Source: Paraburkholderia diazotrophica
GTDB lineage: Bacteria; Pseudomonadota; Gammaproteobacteria; Burkholderiales; Burkholderiaceae
Direction: 5' to 3'
Assembly (NCBI RefSeq): GCF_900108945.1
Contig: NZ_FNYE01000003.1
Coordinates: 310,001 to 374,000, forward strand
DNA: 64,000 bases
In this document: one piece after another, positions 1 through 9,296 of the stretch
Position numbering within the stretch: the first letter of the stretch is position 1
Layout: each line of letters opens with the position of its first letter
Notes under the pieces: generated by a model
What the model was told of the DNA's origin: nothing
What the model saw: only the letters and a program-made list of their open reading frames with translations
The model's database searches: none
Position numbers and translations under genes: made by a program

Positions 1-1
1 T

Positions 2-499
2 CTGACGCTCGCGTGCGCCGCATTGGGCGTGTGGCTCTTGCGCCGCATGCTGTTTTCGCCGCTCGGCTACGCGATGCGCGCGTCGCGCGATTCTGCGTTG
101 CGCGCCGAAGCGATCGGCATCGACACGAAGCGCGTGCAGTGGGCCGCATTCGTGATCGCGTCGCTGTTTTGCGGGCTCGCGGGCTCGCTTTACGCATTTT
201 CGAAAGGCACGATTTCGCCGGAAGTGATCAGCGTGAGCCGTTCCGTCGATGGACTCGTGATGGTGCTGCTCGGCGGCATTCAGACGTTGACGGGGCCCGT
301 TGCGGGCGCAGCGTTGTTCACGTGGCTGCAGGATGCCGTCGCGCGGCAGACGGACTACTGGCAGGCGCTGCTCGGCGCCGCGATCCTGCTGCTCGTGATC
401 GCGTTTCCGCAAGGTATCGTGGGCTTTGTGCGCGAGCGCTTCGAACGCGACGATTCGAACGAAGCAGGGCATCGGCAAGCAACAGGAGGCGGACGATGA
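2..499 (+). CDS. livM: Branched-chain amino acid ABC transporter permease (LivM type), C-terminal part
   Basis: This is the last 165 codons of an inner-membrane permease; the start lies left of the window. The visible part has several hydrophobic segments and the LivM-type cytoplasmic loop (GYAMRASRDSALRAEAIGID at about residues 20-40 of the fragment), followed by a segment reading GLAGSLYAF, both typical of this family. It would form the channel with a second permease further upstream. Its TGA overlaps the ATG of the next ATPase gene (ATGA at 496-499), so the two are translationally coupled. The substrate cannot be read from the sequence: Liv-type systems carry leucine/isoleucine/valine but also amides, urea or aromatic compounds. 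Confidence 0.88.
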   Translation: MTLACAALGVWLLRRMLFSPLGYAMRASRDSALRAEAIGIDTKRVQWAAFVIASLFCGLAGSLYAFSKGTISPEVISVSRSVDGLVMVLLGGIQTLTGPVAGAALFTWLQDAVARQTDYWQALLGAAILLLVIAFPQGIVGFVRERFERDDSNEAGHRQATGGGR

Positions 500-1299
500 G
501 TCTCCTGCGCGTATCGAATCTGTCGATGTCGTTCGGCGGCGTGAAGGCTGTCGATGATGTTTCGTTCGACGTTCAGCCCGGCGAACTGCTCGCGCTGATC
601 GGACCGAACGGCGCGGGCAAATCGACGTGCTTCAACATCGTCAACGGACAACTGCGTCCCTCACATGGCTCCGTTGTGCTCGACGGCCATGAACTCGTCG
701 GCATGAGGCCGCGCGATATCTGGCGGCGCGGCGTCGGCCGCACGTTTCAGGTCGCCGCGACCTTCAATTCGATGACCGTGCTCGAAAACGTGCAGATGGC
801 GCTCGTGTCGCGCGAAAAGCGTCTATACGGTTTATGGAAGCCGGCCGCATCGTGCTTCGAAGACGAAGCAATGGCGCTGCTCGATCAGGTCGGCATGGCC
901 GCGCATGCGCGGCGCGCGTGCAGCGTGCTCGCGTATGGCGACGTCAAGCGCGTCGATCTCGCCATTGCGCTTGCCAATCGTCCGAAGCTGCTGTTGATGG
1001 ACGAACCGACCGCGGGCATGGCGCCGAAGGAACGCAACGATCTGATGGCGCTGACGAAGCGTCTCGTCGCTGAGCGCGGGATCGGCGTGCTGTTCACCGA
1101 ACACAGCATGGACGTGGTGTTCTCGTACGCGGACCGCGTGATCGTGCTTGCGCGCGGCAGGCTGATCGCGCAAGGCGACGCGGACACGGTACGCAACGAC
1201 GCGAACGTGCAGGCCGTGTACTTCGGCACGGGCAAGATGTTCCAGCCGCGCGCATCGCTGTCGCCCGACGGCGCGACGCAAACGGAGCCGCGCGCATGA
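496..1299 (+). CDS. livG: Branched-chain amino acid ABC transporter ATP-binding protein LivG
   Basis: A 267-residue cytoplasmic ATPase that powers the Liv-type importer. Walker A (GPNGAGKST) is at about residues 36-44 and Walker B (LLLMDEPTAGM) at about 165-175. The signature region reads LAYGDVKR, the divergent form usual in LivG rather than LSGGQ. The reading frame stays open upstream to base 13, but the ATG at 496 follows a good AGGAGG-like site (485-489), gives the normal LivG N-terminus (MSLLRVSNLSMSFGG) and overlaps the permease stop. The gene ends in an ATGA overlap with the second ATPase at 1296. Confidence 0.93.
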   Translation: MSLLRVSNLSMSFGGVKAVDDVSFDVQPGELLALIGPNGAGKSTCFNIVNGQLRPSHGSVVLDGHELVGMRPRDIWRRGVGRTFQVAATFNSMTVLENVQMALVSREKRLYGLWKPAASCFEDEAMALLDQVGMAAHARRACSVLAYGDVKRVDLAIALANRPKLLLMDEPTAGMAPKERNDLMALTKRLVAERGIGVLFTEHSMDVVFSYADRVIVLARGRLIAQGDADTVRNDANVQAVYFGTGKMFQPRASLSPDGATQTEPRA

Positions 1300-2009
1300 A
1301 CGCACCAATGCTGAAGGTCGAGAAACTGAACGCGTACTACGGGCGCGCGCATATCCTCTTCGACGTGGGTCTGGAAGTGGCGCGCGGCGAAGTCGTCGCG
1401 CTGATGGGCCGCAACGGCGCGGGCAAGTCGACGACGATGAAAGCCATCATGGGCCTCGTGCCGCGCCGTGAAGGCATCATTCAATTCAACGGCGCGGCTA
1501 TCTCGGCGCTGGCATCGCACAAGATCGCGCGCATGGGGCTCGGCTACGTGCCGGAAGACCGCCGCGTGTTCTCGGATCTGACGGTGATGGAGAATCTCGA
1601 CACGGGACGTCAGCCGCCACGCGAAGGCGCACCTACATGGACGCCCGACAAGCTCTTCAGGCTCTTTCCGAATCTCGGCGAAATGCCGAAGCGCCCCGGC
1701 GGCCAGATGAGCGGCGGCGAGCAGCAGATGCTGACGGTCTCGCGCACGCTGATGGGCAATCCGTGGCTGGTGCTGCTCGACGAGCCGTCCGAAGGCGTCG
1801 CGCCCGTGATCGTCGAACAGATGGCGAACATGATTCTCGAACTGAAGCGCGAAGGGTTATCGATCCTGCTATCGGAGCAGAACCTGCATTTCGCGGAACT
1901 GGTCAGCGATCGTGCTTATGTGCTGGAAAAAGGCCAGATACGCTTTGGCGGCACGATGCGCGAACTCGCGCAAAACGATGTCGTCCGGCGCGCGTATCTG
2001 AGCGTTTGA
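1296..2009 (+). CDS. livF: Branched-chain amino acid ABC transporter ATP-binding protein LivF
   Basis: A 237-residue ATPase that pairs with LivG. Walker A (GRNGAGKST) is at about residues 38-46, the signature MSGGEQQ at about 138-144, and Walker B (LVLLDEPSEG) at about 158-167. The DEPSEG ending of Walker B and the short length are typical of LivF. It overlaps livG by 4 bases. The next gene, the binding protein, starts 133 bp later on the same strand, so it may have its own promoter while serving the same transporter. Confidence 0.94.
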   Translation: MNAPMLKVEKLNAYYGRAHILFDVGLEVARGEVVALMGRNGAGKSTTMKAIMGLVPRREGIIQFNGAAISALASHKIARMGLGYVPEDRRVFSDLTVMENLDTGRQPPREGAPTWTPDKLFRLFPNLGEMPKRPGGQMSGGEQQMLTVSRTLMGNPWLVLLDEPSEGVAPVIVEQMANMILELKREGLSILLSEQNLHFAELVSDRAYVLEKGQIRFGGTMRELAQNDVVRRAYLSV

Positions 2010-2142
2010 TGGGTTGACGGCCTCGTATCGAGCGATGCGCGTTGAAAGCGCGTCCGCGAAACTCCGGTACGATGCACCGTCCGGCGGCCTGGGTTCGTCT
2101 CGTCTCGCCGTATCGCTCAACTGACAATAAACGGAGTTACGC

Positions 2143-3363
2143 ATGACCTCGCGCGCAGCCTGGATCTCTCGCATGACCGCTTCACTGACTGTCTCGCTGA
2201 CCCTGTCGCTGACGGCGACGGCTGCGTTTGCACAGCAGACGATCAAGATCGGCGAAATCAACAGCTACAAGGCGCAGCCCGCTTTTCTGATGCCGTACCG
2301 GAACGGCTGGAATCTCGCGCTCGATCAGGTGAACGCCGCGGGCGGAGTGCTCGGCAAGAAGCTCGAAGTGGTTTCGCGCGACGACAACGCCAATCCCGGC
2401 GACACGATCCGCGTCGCGCAGGAACTGATCGCGCGCGAGCAGGTGCCATTGCTGTTCGGCGGCTATCTGTCGAATACGGGTCTCGCGCTGACGGACTTCG
2501 CGAAACAGAAGCGCATTTTCTTCCTCGCCGCCGAGCCGCTGACCGACAAGATCGTTTGGGCCGATGGCAACAAATACACGTACCGTCTTCGTCCGTCGAC
2601 CTACATGCAGGTCGCGATGCTCGTGCCCGAAGCGGCGAAGCTGAAAAAGAAGCGCTGGGCGCTCGTGTACCCGAACTATGAATACGGCCAGTCGGCCGTG
2701 GCGACGTTCAAGAAGCTGCTGAAGGCTGCGCAGCCCGACGTCGAGTTCGTCACCGAGCAGGCGACGCCGCTCGGCAATCTCGACGCCGGCGCGACCGTGC
2801 AGGCGCTCGCCGATGCGAAGCCCGACGCGATCTTCAACGTGCTGTTCAGCGCGGACCTCGGCAAGTTCGTCCGTGAGGGCAATACGCGCGGGCTCTTCAA
2901 GGATCGCAGCGTCGTGTCGCTGCTGACGGGCGAACCCGATTATCTCGATCCGCTCGGCGCCGAAGCGCCCGCCGGCTGGATCGTGACGGGCTACCCGTGG
3001 TATTCGATCGATACGGCCGCGAACAAGAAGTTCGTCGCCGATTATCAGGCGAAGTATCACGACTATCCGCGTCTGGGCTCGGTGGTCGGCTACGCGGCAC
3101 TGATGTCGATCGCGAACGGCATCAAAAAGGCCGGCTCTACCGATTCCGACAAGCTCGCAGCCGCGTTCAAGGGCTTGCATGTCGATACGCCGTTTGGGCC
3201 GATCACCTATCGGCCGCAGGACAACCAGTCGACGATGGGCGCGTTCGTCGGCGTGACCGCGTTGAAGGACGGCAAGGGCGTGATGACGTCGTATCGCTAT
3301 ATCGACGGCGCGAGCGTGCAGCCGTCGGATGCGGAAGTGAAGAAGCTGCGCCCCGCCGAATAA
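2143..3363 (+). CDS. livK: Periplasmic substrate-binding protein of the Liv-type ABC transporter
   Basis: A 406-residue secreted type I periplasmic binding protein. A signal peptide covers about residues 1-30 and probably cleaves after AFA, before QQTIKIGEI. Hallmarks of the family are NAAGGVLGKKLEVVSRDD at about 63-80 and a second lobe with the KDGKGVMTSY-type end. The start has GGAG (2133-2136) 6 bases upstream. The ligand pocket cannot be assigned by eye, so branched-chain amino acids are only the default guess; amides, urea and aromatic acids are alternatives. A 12-bp tandem repeat and a hairpin terminator follow. Confidence 0.9.
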   Translation: MTSRAAWISRMTASLTVSLTLSLTATAAFAQQTIKIGEINSYKAQPAFLMPYRNGWNLALDQVNAAGGVLGKKLEVVSRDDNANPGDTIRVAQELIAREQVPLLFGGYLSNTGLALTDFAKQKRIFFLAAEPLTDKIVWADGNKYTYRLRPSTYMQVAMLVPEAAKLKKKRWALVYPNYEYGQSAVATFKKLLKAAQPDVEFVTEQATPLGNLDAGATVQALADAKPDAIFNVLFSADLGKFVREGNTRGLFKDRSVVSLLTGEPDYLDPLGAEAPAGWIVTGYPWYSIDTAANKKFVADYQAKYHDYPRLGSVVGYAALMSIANGIKKAGSTDSDKLAAAFKGLHVDTPFGPITYRPQDNQSTMGAFVGVTALKDGKGVMTSYRYIDGASVQPSDAEVKKLRPAE

Positions 3364-3392
3364 CGCTGATTGGCGCCGGATGAATCCGAATG

Positions 3393-3476
3393 AAAGGCGC
3401 TGCAAAAGGCACTGCAGAAGGCACTGCAAAAGGCACTGCAGAAGGCGCTGAGGAAGGCGCTGAGGAAGGCGCACCA
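3393..3476 (+). repeat. Seven-unit 12-bp tandem repeat
   Basis: Seven head-to-tail 12-bp units with consensus RAAGGCRCTGMR run without gaps; the last unit is degenerate. The period is a multiple of 3, so frames stay open through it on both strands, but none looks like a real protein. It sits between the binding-protein stop and the terminator, where copy-number change would be harmless. Confidence 0.85.
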
Positions 3477-3478
3477 CG

Positions 3479-3518
3479 AAGGCCGGCCATGCGCATTGCG
3501 CGGCTGGCCTTTTTCTTT
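3479..3518 (+). terminator. Rho-independent terminator of the liv operon
   Basis: The arms AGGCCGGCC (3480-3488) and GGCTGGCCT (3502-3510) pair with one G-U. The loop can add an inner GCGC/GCGC stem. A T-run (TTTTTCTTT, 3510-3518) follows at once. It ends transcription from the liv genes on the plus strand. Confidence 0.8.
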
Positions 3519-3576
3519 ACGCGCGGCGCAGGACGTCACGACCCGGTGTCACGACTCGGTGTCACTACGCGCGGTG

Positions 3577-3828
3577 TCACTCCTCCGCATCGTGCTCGGC
3601 CACGAAGTGCCGCAGATACGCGAGCACGGCCGCTTCCGCCGCGCGATGATCCGCACAGCTCTTCGACCCGGCGTTTTCTTCGTCGCCGAAGAGTGTCGAC
3701 GGCGCGTCGTGCACATCCACTTCCTGCCCTTCGCGGAAGATGCGGATCTCGTGCACGTCCTCGACATACTCCGCGATCCAGTGGATGCCTTCGATGTGCG
3801 TGCCTGCCCTGACTGTCGGTGTATTCAT
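3577..3828 (-). CDS. Small conserved-looking hypothetical protein (83 aa)
   Basis: An 83-residue soluble acidic protein that I cannot assign to a named family. It has no signal peptide or membrane segment. The composition is protein-like (IEGIHWIAEYVEDVHEIRIF near residues 13-32) and a GGGAG-type ribosome site sits about 9 bases before the ATG at 3828. Three copies of CGGTGTCAC (3544-3552, 3556-3564 and 3572-3580) lie at and just beyond its 3' end. It stands alone between the convergent liv operon and the plus-strand gene at 4100. Confidence 0.6.
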   Translation of the reverse strand: MNTPTVRAGTHIEGIHWIAEYVEDVHEIRIFREGQEVDVHDAPSTLFGDEENAGSKSCADHRAAEAAVLAYLRHFVAEHDAEE

Positions 3829-4046
3829 GAGGCGTCTCCCGGCGGGCCGGGTCGTCGTGCCAGCCCTTCACGTGCCTTCACGTAAACCATAGACGCTCGG
3901 CGCGCATCGCGCAGCCTCTGTTGCGCAGAGAGTCAGCGTCTATTGCTCTGTTCCTGCTTCAACGCAGCCTGCAATTTGCGCATGCTTTCCCACGCAGATT
4001 CGCCGGAATAGCGGAAAACGCAGGGATTCGCCGCTTCGGACGGGTA

Positions 4047-4062
4047 AGGCACACACGTTGCT
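4047..4062 (+). promoter_or_regulatory. Candidate sigma-54 (-24/-12) promoter
   Basis: AGGCACACACGTTGCT matches the sigma-54 consensus TGGCACRNNNNTTGCW at every scored position except the first, with the strict GG-to-GC spacing preserved. The start of transcription would fall near 4073, about 27 bases before the ATG at 4100. No enhancer-binding regulator gene is next to it. Confidence 0.5.
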
Positions 4063-4099
4063 GGCATGAATAGGCCACCAGTCAAACGGGAGCACTGTC

Positions 4100-4681
4100 A
4101 TGCCTGAAAAAGCAACCCTCAAGCGAGCCGCCGCCGACAAGCGCGCCGGCAAGTCGTCGAGCACTCAGGCCGGCGAGTTCGTGAAGGAAGAAGTCGAGCA
4201 CGTGCGCGAAGGCAAACACGGCGTGAAATCGGCGAAACAGGCGGTCGCGATCGGCCTGTCGAAGGCACGTCGCGCGGGCGTTCCGCTGAAGCAGCCAAAG
4301 GCGGGGACGACGAGCGAAGCCACCCGCAAGAAGGCCGCCGCCGATACGGCAGCAGGCCAGAAGAAGTCGCCAGCGGCGAAGCGCACGGCGGCGAAGAAGG
4401 CTGTTGCCAAGACGACGGGCAAGAAGACGGCGGCACGCCGCCCGAGCAGCGAATCGACGGCCAAGCGCTCGCGCGTCTCCGAGTCCGTGCTGAAGCGCGA
4501 AAGCGGACGCGGTGCATCGAAGGAAGCGCTGTCGAAGCAGGCGAAGACGGCAGCGGCCAAGCGTCCGGCCGCAAGCCGCTCGGCCGCCGCGAAAAAGGCT
4601 GCCGCGACGAAGGGCGCAGCGGGCCGTTCAGCCGCCGCGAAGAAGGCCGCGCATACGCGGGCTGCGCGCGCGCATCACTAG
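4100..4681 (+). CDS. DUF6496-type protein with a long lysine/alanine-rich histone-H1-like tail
   Basis: A 193-residue very basic protein. The first 60 residues contain the motif GKHGVKSAKQAVAIGLSKAR (about 38-57), which I recognise as the DUF6496 signature. From about residue 65 to the end it is built of K/A/R/T-rich stretches (AAKKAAATKGAAG and similar) like bacterial histone-H1-like and AlgP-type tails. It probably binds nucleic acid or compacts the nucleoid, which is inference from composition. A GGGAG site precedes the ATG, and a sigma-54-like promoter lies 38-53 bp upstream. The tail is simple sequence, so its length may vary between strains. Confidence 0.8.
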   Translation: MPEKATLKRAAADKRAGKSSSTQAGEFVKEEVEHVREGKHGVKSAKQAVAIGLSKARRAGVPLKQPKAGTTSEATRKKAAADTAAGQKKSPAAKRTAAKKAVAKTTGKKTAARRPSSESTAKRSRVSESVLKRESGRGASKEALSKQAKTAAAKRPAASRSAAAKKAAATKGAAGRSAAAKKAAHTRAARAHH

Positions 4682-4746
4682 CGTGTGTGTTGAAACGCCG
4701 CCGCGTTCGTCATGAAACTGACGAAGCGGCGGCGCGGCGCAAGGAC

Positions 4747-6075
<1,329 letters not shown>

Positions 6076-6133
6076 GGGTTTCTCCTCGAATGGGTAGCGA
6101 AACTGTAGCGTCCGAGGTTAAATGACGGACATA

Positions 6134-6189
6134 AACAGTTGACTCACTGCGCTGCTAACTGTGCTGGCCGAATCGCATCGACTGTGCTG
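6134..6189. promoter_or_regulatory. Candidate MocR operator in the divergent aminotransferase/regulator promoter
   Basis: ACTGTGCTG occurs twice as a direct repeat (6158-6166 and 6181-6189, 23 bp apart). A third ACTGT lies inverted at 6134-6138, making ACAGTT(6135-6140)-N16-AACTGT(6157-6162). MocR/PdxR regulators commonly bind mixed direct and inverted repeats in divergent promoters, so this is a plausible binding site. The function is inferred. Confidence 0.45.
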
Positions 6190-6252
6190 TTACCGGCCGC
6201 GCGTGATGATGTGACACGAGCCACGAGCCGCCGCCCTGTCTTGACGCTGAAA

Positions 6253-7671
6253 ATGATCGAACTCGAACTGGACCGTGACCGCCGTTCCGCGCCGACGCTC
6301 GTCGAGCAGGTCGTGCAAGGCTTCGCGCATGCGATCGATACGCAGGCGCTGCGCGCGGGCGCACTGCTGCCGTCGGTGCGGCAGCTTGCGCAGTCGCACT
6401 CGCTGAGCACCTTCACGGTGACGGAGGCGTACAACCGGCTCGTGTCGATGGGGCTCGTGATCGCGCGGCGCGGCTCCGGTTATCGTGTCGCGCCGCACTC
6501 GCGGGCCGCGCATTCGAGCACCGTCGACTGGCAGCCGCCGAGCCTCACCGCGACGTGGCTGCTGTCCGACGTGTTCGCCGACCATTCCGTGCCGATCAAG
6601 GCGGGCGGCGGCTGGCTGCCGAACGAGTGGATCAACGAAACGGGCATGCAGCACGCGTTTCGCGCGATGAGCCGCGTGCCCGCCGCGCGTCTCGGCGACT
6701 ACGGGCATCCGTATGGCTTCGCGCCGCTGCGCGCGAAGATCGCCGAGCAGATGGACCGGCGCGGCCTGCCCGTCGACGTGTCGAACGTGCTGCTCGCTCA
6801 AGGCGCGACGCAGGCGCTCGATCTGATCGTGCGGACGCTGCTGCGCGCGGGCGACGCCGTCGTGGTCGAAGATCCCGGCTACTGCAATCTGCTGCAGATC
6901 CTCAAGCTCGCGGGGCTTACCGTGATCGGCGTGCCGCGCACGCCGGCGGGCGTCGATACGGACGTGCTCGAAAAAATCGTCGAACAGCATCATCCGAAAG
7001 CGATCTTCGTCAACACGACCTTGCAGAACCCGACGGGCGCGGCGTATGGGATGGCGTCCGCATTCCGGCTGCTGCAGATCGCCGAGCGCAATCGCATGTG
7101 GGTGATCGAGGACGACGTGAGCCGCGAACTCTGCGCGCCTGGCGCGCCCGTTTTCGCGGCGATGGAAGGCTTGCGGCGCGTGCTGTACATCAGCGGCTTT
7201 TCGAAGACCGTGACGCCCGCGCTGCGCTGCGGCTATGTCGTCGCGGAGCGCGATGTGCTGCGTGAGCTGGCGCGCACGAAGATGGCGGTGGGGCTGACGT
7301 CGTCGGAGGCGATCGAGCGGATCGTCGACAAGGTGCTGCACGAAGGCCGTTACGCGCGCCACGTCGAGCAGGTCAACGACCGGCTGCGCGTCGCGCATGC
7401 GACGGTCGAAGAGCGGCTCGATGCGTTGGGCCTCGACGTGTTTCACCGGCCGCGCGCGGGGCTCTTTTTGTTCGCGCGCCTGCCCATCGAGCCCGAGCGC
7501 GCCGGCGAGATCGCGACGGCGGCTTTATCGGACGGAATCTGGCTCGCGCCCGGCTCTTACTTCCGTCCCGACGATGCGCCGAGCGCGTGGTTCCGCTTCA
7601 ACGTCCCGCATTCCACGGACGACGCGTTGTGGCGCTTCATCGAACGGATCGGCCGCGACGTTGCGGTGTGA
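6253..7671 (+). CDS. MocR-family regulator (GntR DNA-binding plus aminotransferase-like domain)
   Basis: A 472-residue transcription regulator. A winged-helix GntR domain (LPSVRQLAQSHSLSTFTVTE at about 37-56) is joined to a fold-type I aminotransferase-like domain. It keeps the PLP lysine (SGFSKTVTPALRCGY, Lys about 318) and the NPTGA loop. Such proteins sense PLP or an amino compound. The frame is open from a TTG at 6139, but that would overlap the repeats at 6134-6189 and give an atypical leader. The ATG at 6253 (MIELELDRD) is the natural start, although its ribosome site is weak. Its position opposite the aminotransferase gene points to local control. Confidence 0.85.
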   Translation: MIELELDRDRRSAPTLVEQVVQGFAHAIDTQALRAGALLPSVRQLAQSHSLSTFTVTEAYNRLVSMGLVIARRGSGYRVAPHSRAAHSSTVDWQPPSLTATWLLSDVFADHSVPIKAGGGWLPNEWINETGMQHAFRAMSRVPAARLGDYGHPYGFAPLRAKIAEQMDRRGLPVDVSNVLLAQGATQALDLIVRTLLRAGDAVVVEDPGYCNLLQILKLAGLTVIGVPRTPAGVDTDVLEKIVEQHHPKAIFVNTTLQNPTGAAYGMASAFRLLQIAERNRMWVIEDDVSRELCAPGAPVFAAMEGLRRVLYISGFSKTVTPALRCGYVVAERDVLRELARTKMAVGLTSSEAIERIVDKVLHEGRYARHVEQVNDRLRVAHATVEERLDALGLDVFHRPRAGLFLFARLPIEPERAGEIATAALSDGIWLAPGSYFRPDDAPSAWFRFNVPHSTDDALWRFIERIGRDVAV

Positions 7672-7721
7672 AAAGCATGCGAAGGTCTCGCGTCGTGATT
7701 TGACCAAAGACGCGCGCGGCG

Positions 7722-7913
7722 TCAGGGCCGCGCGAGCGCGTCGATCAGCTCGACGATGTGTTCCGCGCCAACGTTGTCTTCCAGCAGCCCGATAAAGACG
7801 CGGCTGTACAACTGGTCCTGCTGGACTTCGGGAAGATCCGTGCGGGCGTTTGCGATCGCTTCAGCCGCGCGGTGCGCGGAGCTGACGATTCGTTGTGCGA
7901 GTTTCTTTTCCAT
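7722..7913 (-). CDS. Small hypothetical protein (63 aa)
   Basis: A 63-residue protein with no family I recognise. It looks soluble and helical (MEKKLAQRIVSSAHRAAEAI; VGAEHIVELIDALARP), without a signal or membrane segment. An AGGGT sequence sits just before the ATG. It is convergent with the MocR gene, ending 50 bp from it. The balanced composition and G/C-ending codons favour a real gene, but there is no functional clue. Confidence 0.5.
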   Translation of the reverse strand: MEKKLAQRIVSSAHRAAEAIANARTDLPEVQQDQLYSRVFIGLLEDNVGAEHIVELIDALARP

Positions 7914-8186
7914 ACCCTGCGCTATCGACAGCCAATTGAAAAGCTTGAGCCGATTTCGCCCAAATCGTGCGTTCGTGCTTCAGAGAACGAATACGCATGT
8001 GGCGCACGTTTAGCATCTTGCTGCCGCCATTGCCGATCCGTTCGCAAAGTCGCAGCGCACCCCGTCGCCCTGCTGATTCCGTATAACGGCAGCGCCGCAC
8101 GGAAGTTGATCGGGATTTGCAAATTCTGACGATCGCACACGCGCGTACCGCGCCGGGCGTTGCATGGCGGGGTCTGCGTGCGCGGA
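7914..8186. other. Intergenic stretch with one imperfect inverted repeat
   Basis: About 270 bp separate the small gene from the diguanylate cyclase stop. I see no coding region. TGCGTTCGT (7968-7976) pairs with ACGAA-TA-CGCA (7987-7997), a hairpin that could be the promoter operator of the small gene or part of a 3' end. There is no U-tract beside it. Confidence 0.4.
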
Positions 8187-9287
8187 TCACGCGCCCGGAA
8201 TCGAACGGGCGGCGAACGCGTAGCCGTTTTTGCCGCTGCGCTTGACTTCGTACATCGCGCCGTCGGCGGCCGCGACGAGCAGACGGTGATCGGCGACGCG
8301 ATCCGGAAACGTCGCGATGCCGACGCTCGCGCGCACGAGGGCGAGGCCCATCTGCGCATCGGTATCGCCGACGCAGTTCATCAGGCGCGTGGCGATGCAC
8401 GCAAGCTCGCTATCGCTGCCGAAGCCCGACACGAGCGCCGCGAATTCGTCGCCGCCGATTCGCGCGACAAAATCGCCCGGCCGCAGCGACTGGCGAAAGC
8501 GCTGCGCGACGGCAATCAGAAAAGCATCGCCGACGCCGTGGCCCAGCGTGTCGTTGACCTGCTTGAAGCCATCGAGATCGATGAACAGCACCGCGCACTT
8601 TCCGGGCGTGCGATCGGCCGCGAGCTGTTCGAGCCGCGCGAGCAATTGCTGGCGGTTCGGCAGGCCCGTCATCGCATCGTGTTGCGCCGCATGCCGGAAC
8701 TGATGCGTCAGCCCCGCGAGACGCCGATGACGCCGCGCGAACACGACAAGCGCCGCGAGCAACGCGCCCGCCACCACGACCATCAGCACGGCAAGCACGC
8801 TGGCGACGCGCAGCGTGCGCGTGCGGACGTCGGCGCTGATGCTGTCGCGGCGCGCGCGCCAATAGTCCTCGGTGGCGGCGAGCGCGCGCTTCATGTCGTC
8901 GATGCTGTTCGCCGTATCAGTCGATTGCCACAGGCGGGGCGCGGGAATCGGACTGGAGGCGATCAGCGCGTCGAGTGCAGCGACGCTCGCGTGCAGTTCG
9001 TTCAGCGCCTGCTGATAGTCGGCCTCGTTCGCGGCGGGCGGCGCGCTTGCAGGCGCAATCCGTTTCAGCAGGGCTGCGGCGTTGCGCGCGTGCTCCGTGC
9101 GTTCGACGGCTTCGAGCACGAGCGCGGCGTATTGCTGCTGAAAGTGATCCGAGTAGAGCGCCCTGACCTGAATCGCGATAAAGACCAGCCCGATCACGAG
9201 GCACACCAGCGCGGCCATGCCGACCGCGATGGGCTGCGGACGCCAGCGCGGGCGAGGAGGATGGTACGGCGTGATGGTCTCCTCCAC
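8187..9287 (-). CDS. Membrane-anchored diguanylate cyclase (GGDEF)
   Basis: A 366-residue enzyme that makes cyclic di-GMP from GTP. Two membrane segments (about 19-41 and 161-184) bracket a roughly 120-residue periplasmic sensor region of unknown ligand. The GGDEF domain follows, with DAMTGLPNR at 204-212 and the intact catalytic motif GGDEF at 278-282. An RxxD inhibitory site (RPGD, 269-272) lies exactly five residues before it, so product inhibition is expected. There is no EAL domain. It starts 9 bp after the stop of the upstream membrane protein, so the two form an operon. Cyclic di-GMP activates cellulose synthase, and bcs genes lie at the other end of this window. Confidence 0.92.
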   Translation of the reverse strand: MEETITPYHPPRPRWRPQPIAVGMAALVCLVIGLVFIAIQVRALYSDHFQQQYAALVLEAVERTEHARNAAALLKRIAPASAPPAANEADYQQALNELHASVAALDALIASSPIPAPRLWQSTDTANSIDDMKRALAATEDYWRARRDSISADVRTRTLRVASVLAVLMVVVAGALLAALVVFARRHRRLAGLTHQFRHAAQHDAMTGLPNRQQLLARLEQLAADRTPGKCAVLFIDLDGFKQVNDTLGHGVGDAFLIAVAQRFRQSLRPGDFVARIGGDEFAALVSGFGSDSELACIATRLMNCVGDTDAQMGLALVRASVGIATFPDRVADHRLLVAAADGAMYEVKRSGKNGYAFAARSIPGA

Positions 9288-9296
9288 GCCGCCCGG

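Noticed and set aside
2182..3477. Minus-strand frame (431 aa) with a Leu/Gln/Arg repeat end
   Set aside because: Antisense to the binding-protein gene; the repeat-like end is the 12-bp tandem repeat read in reverse.
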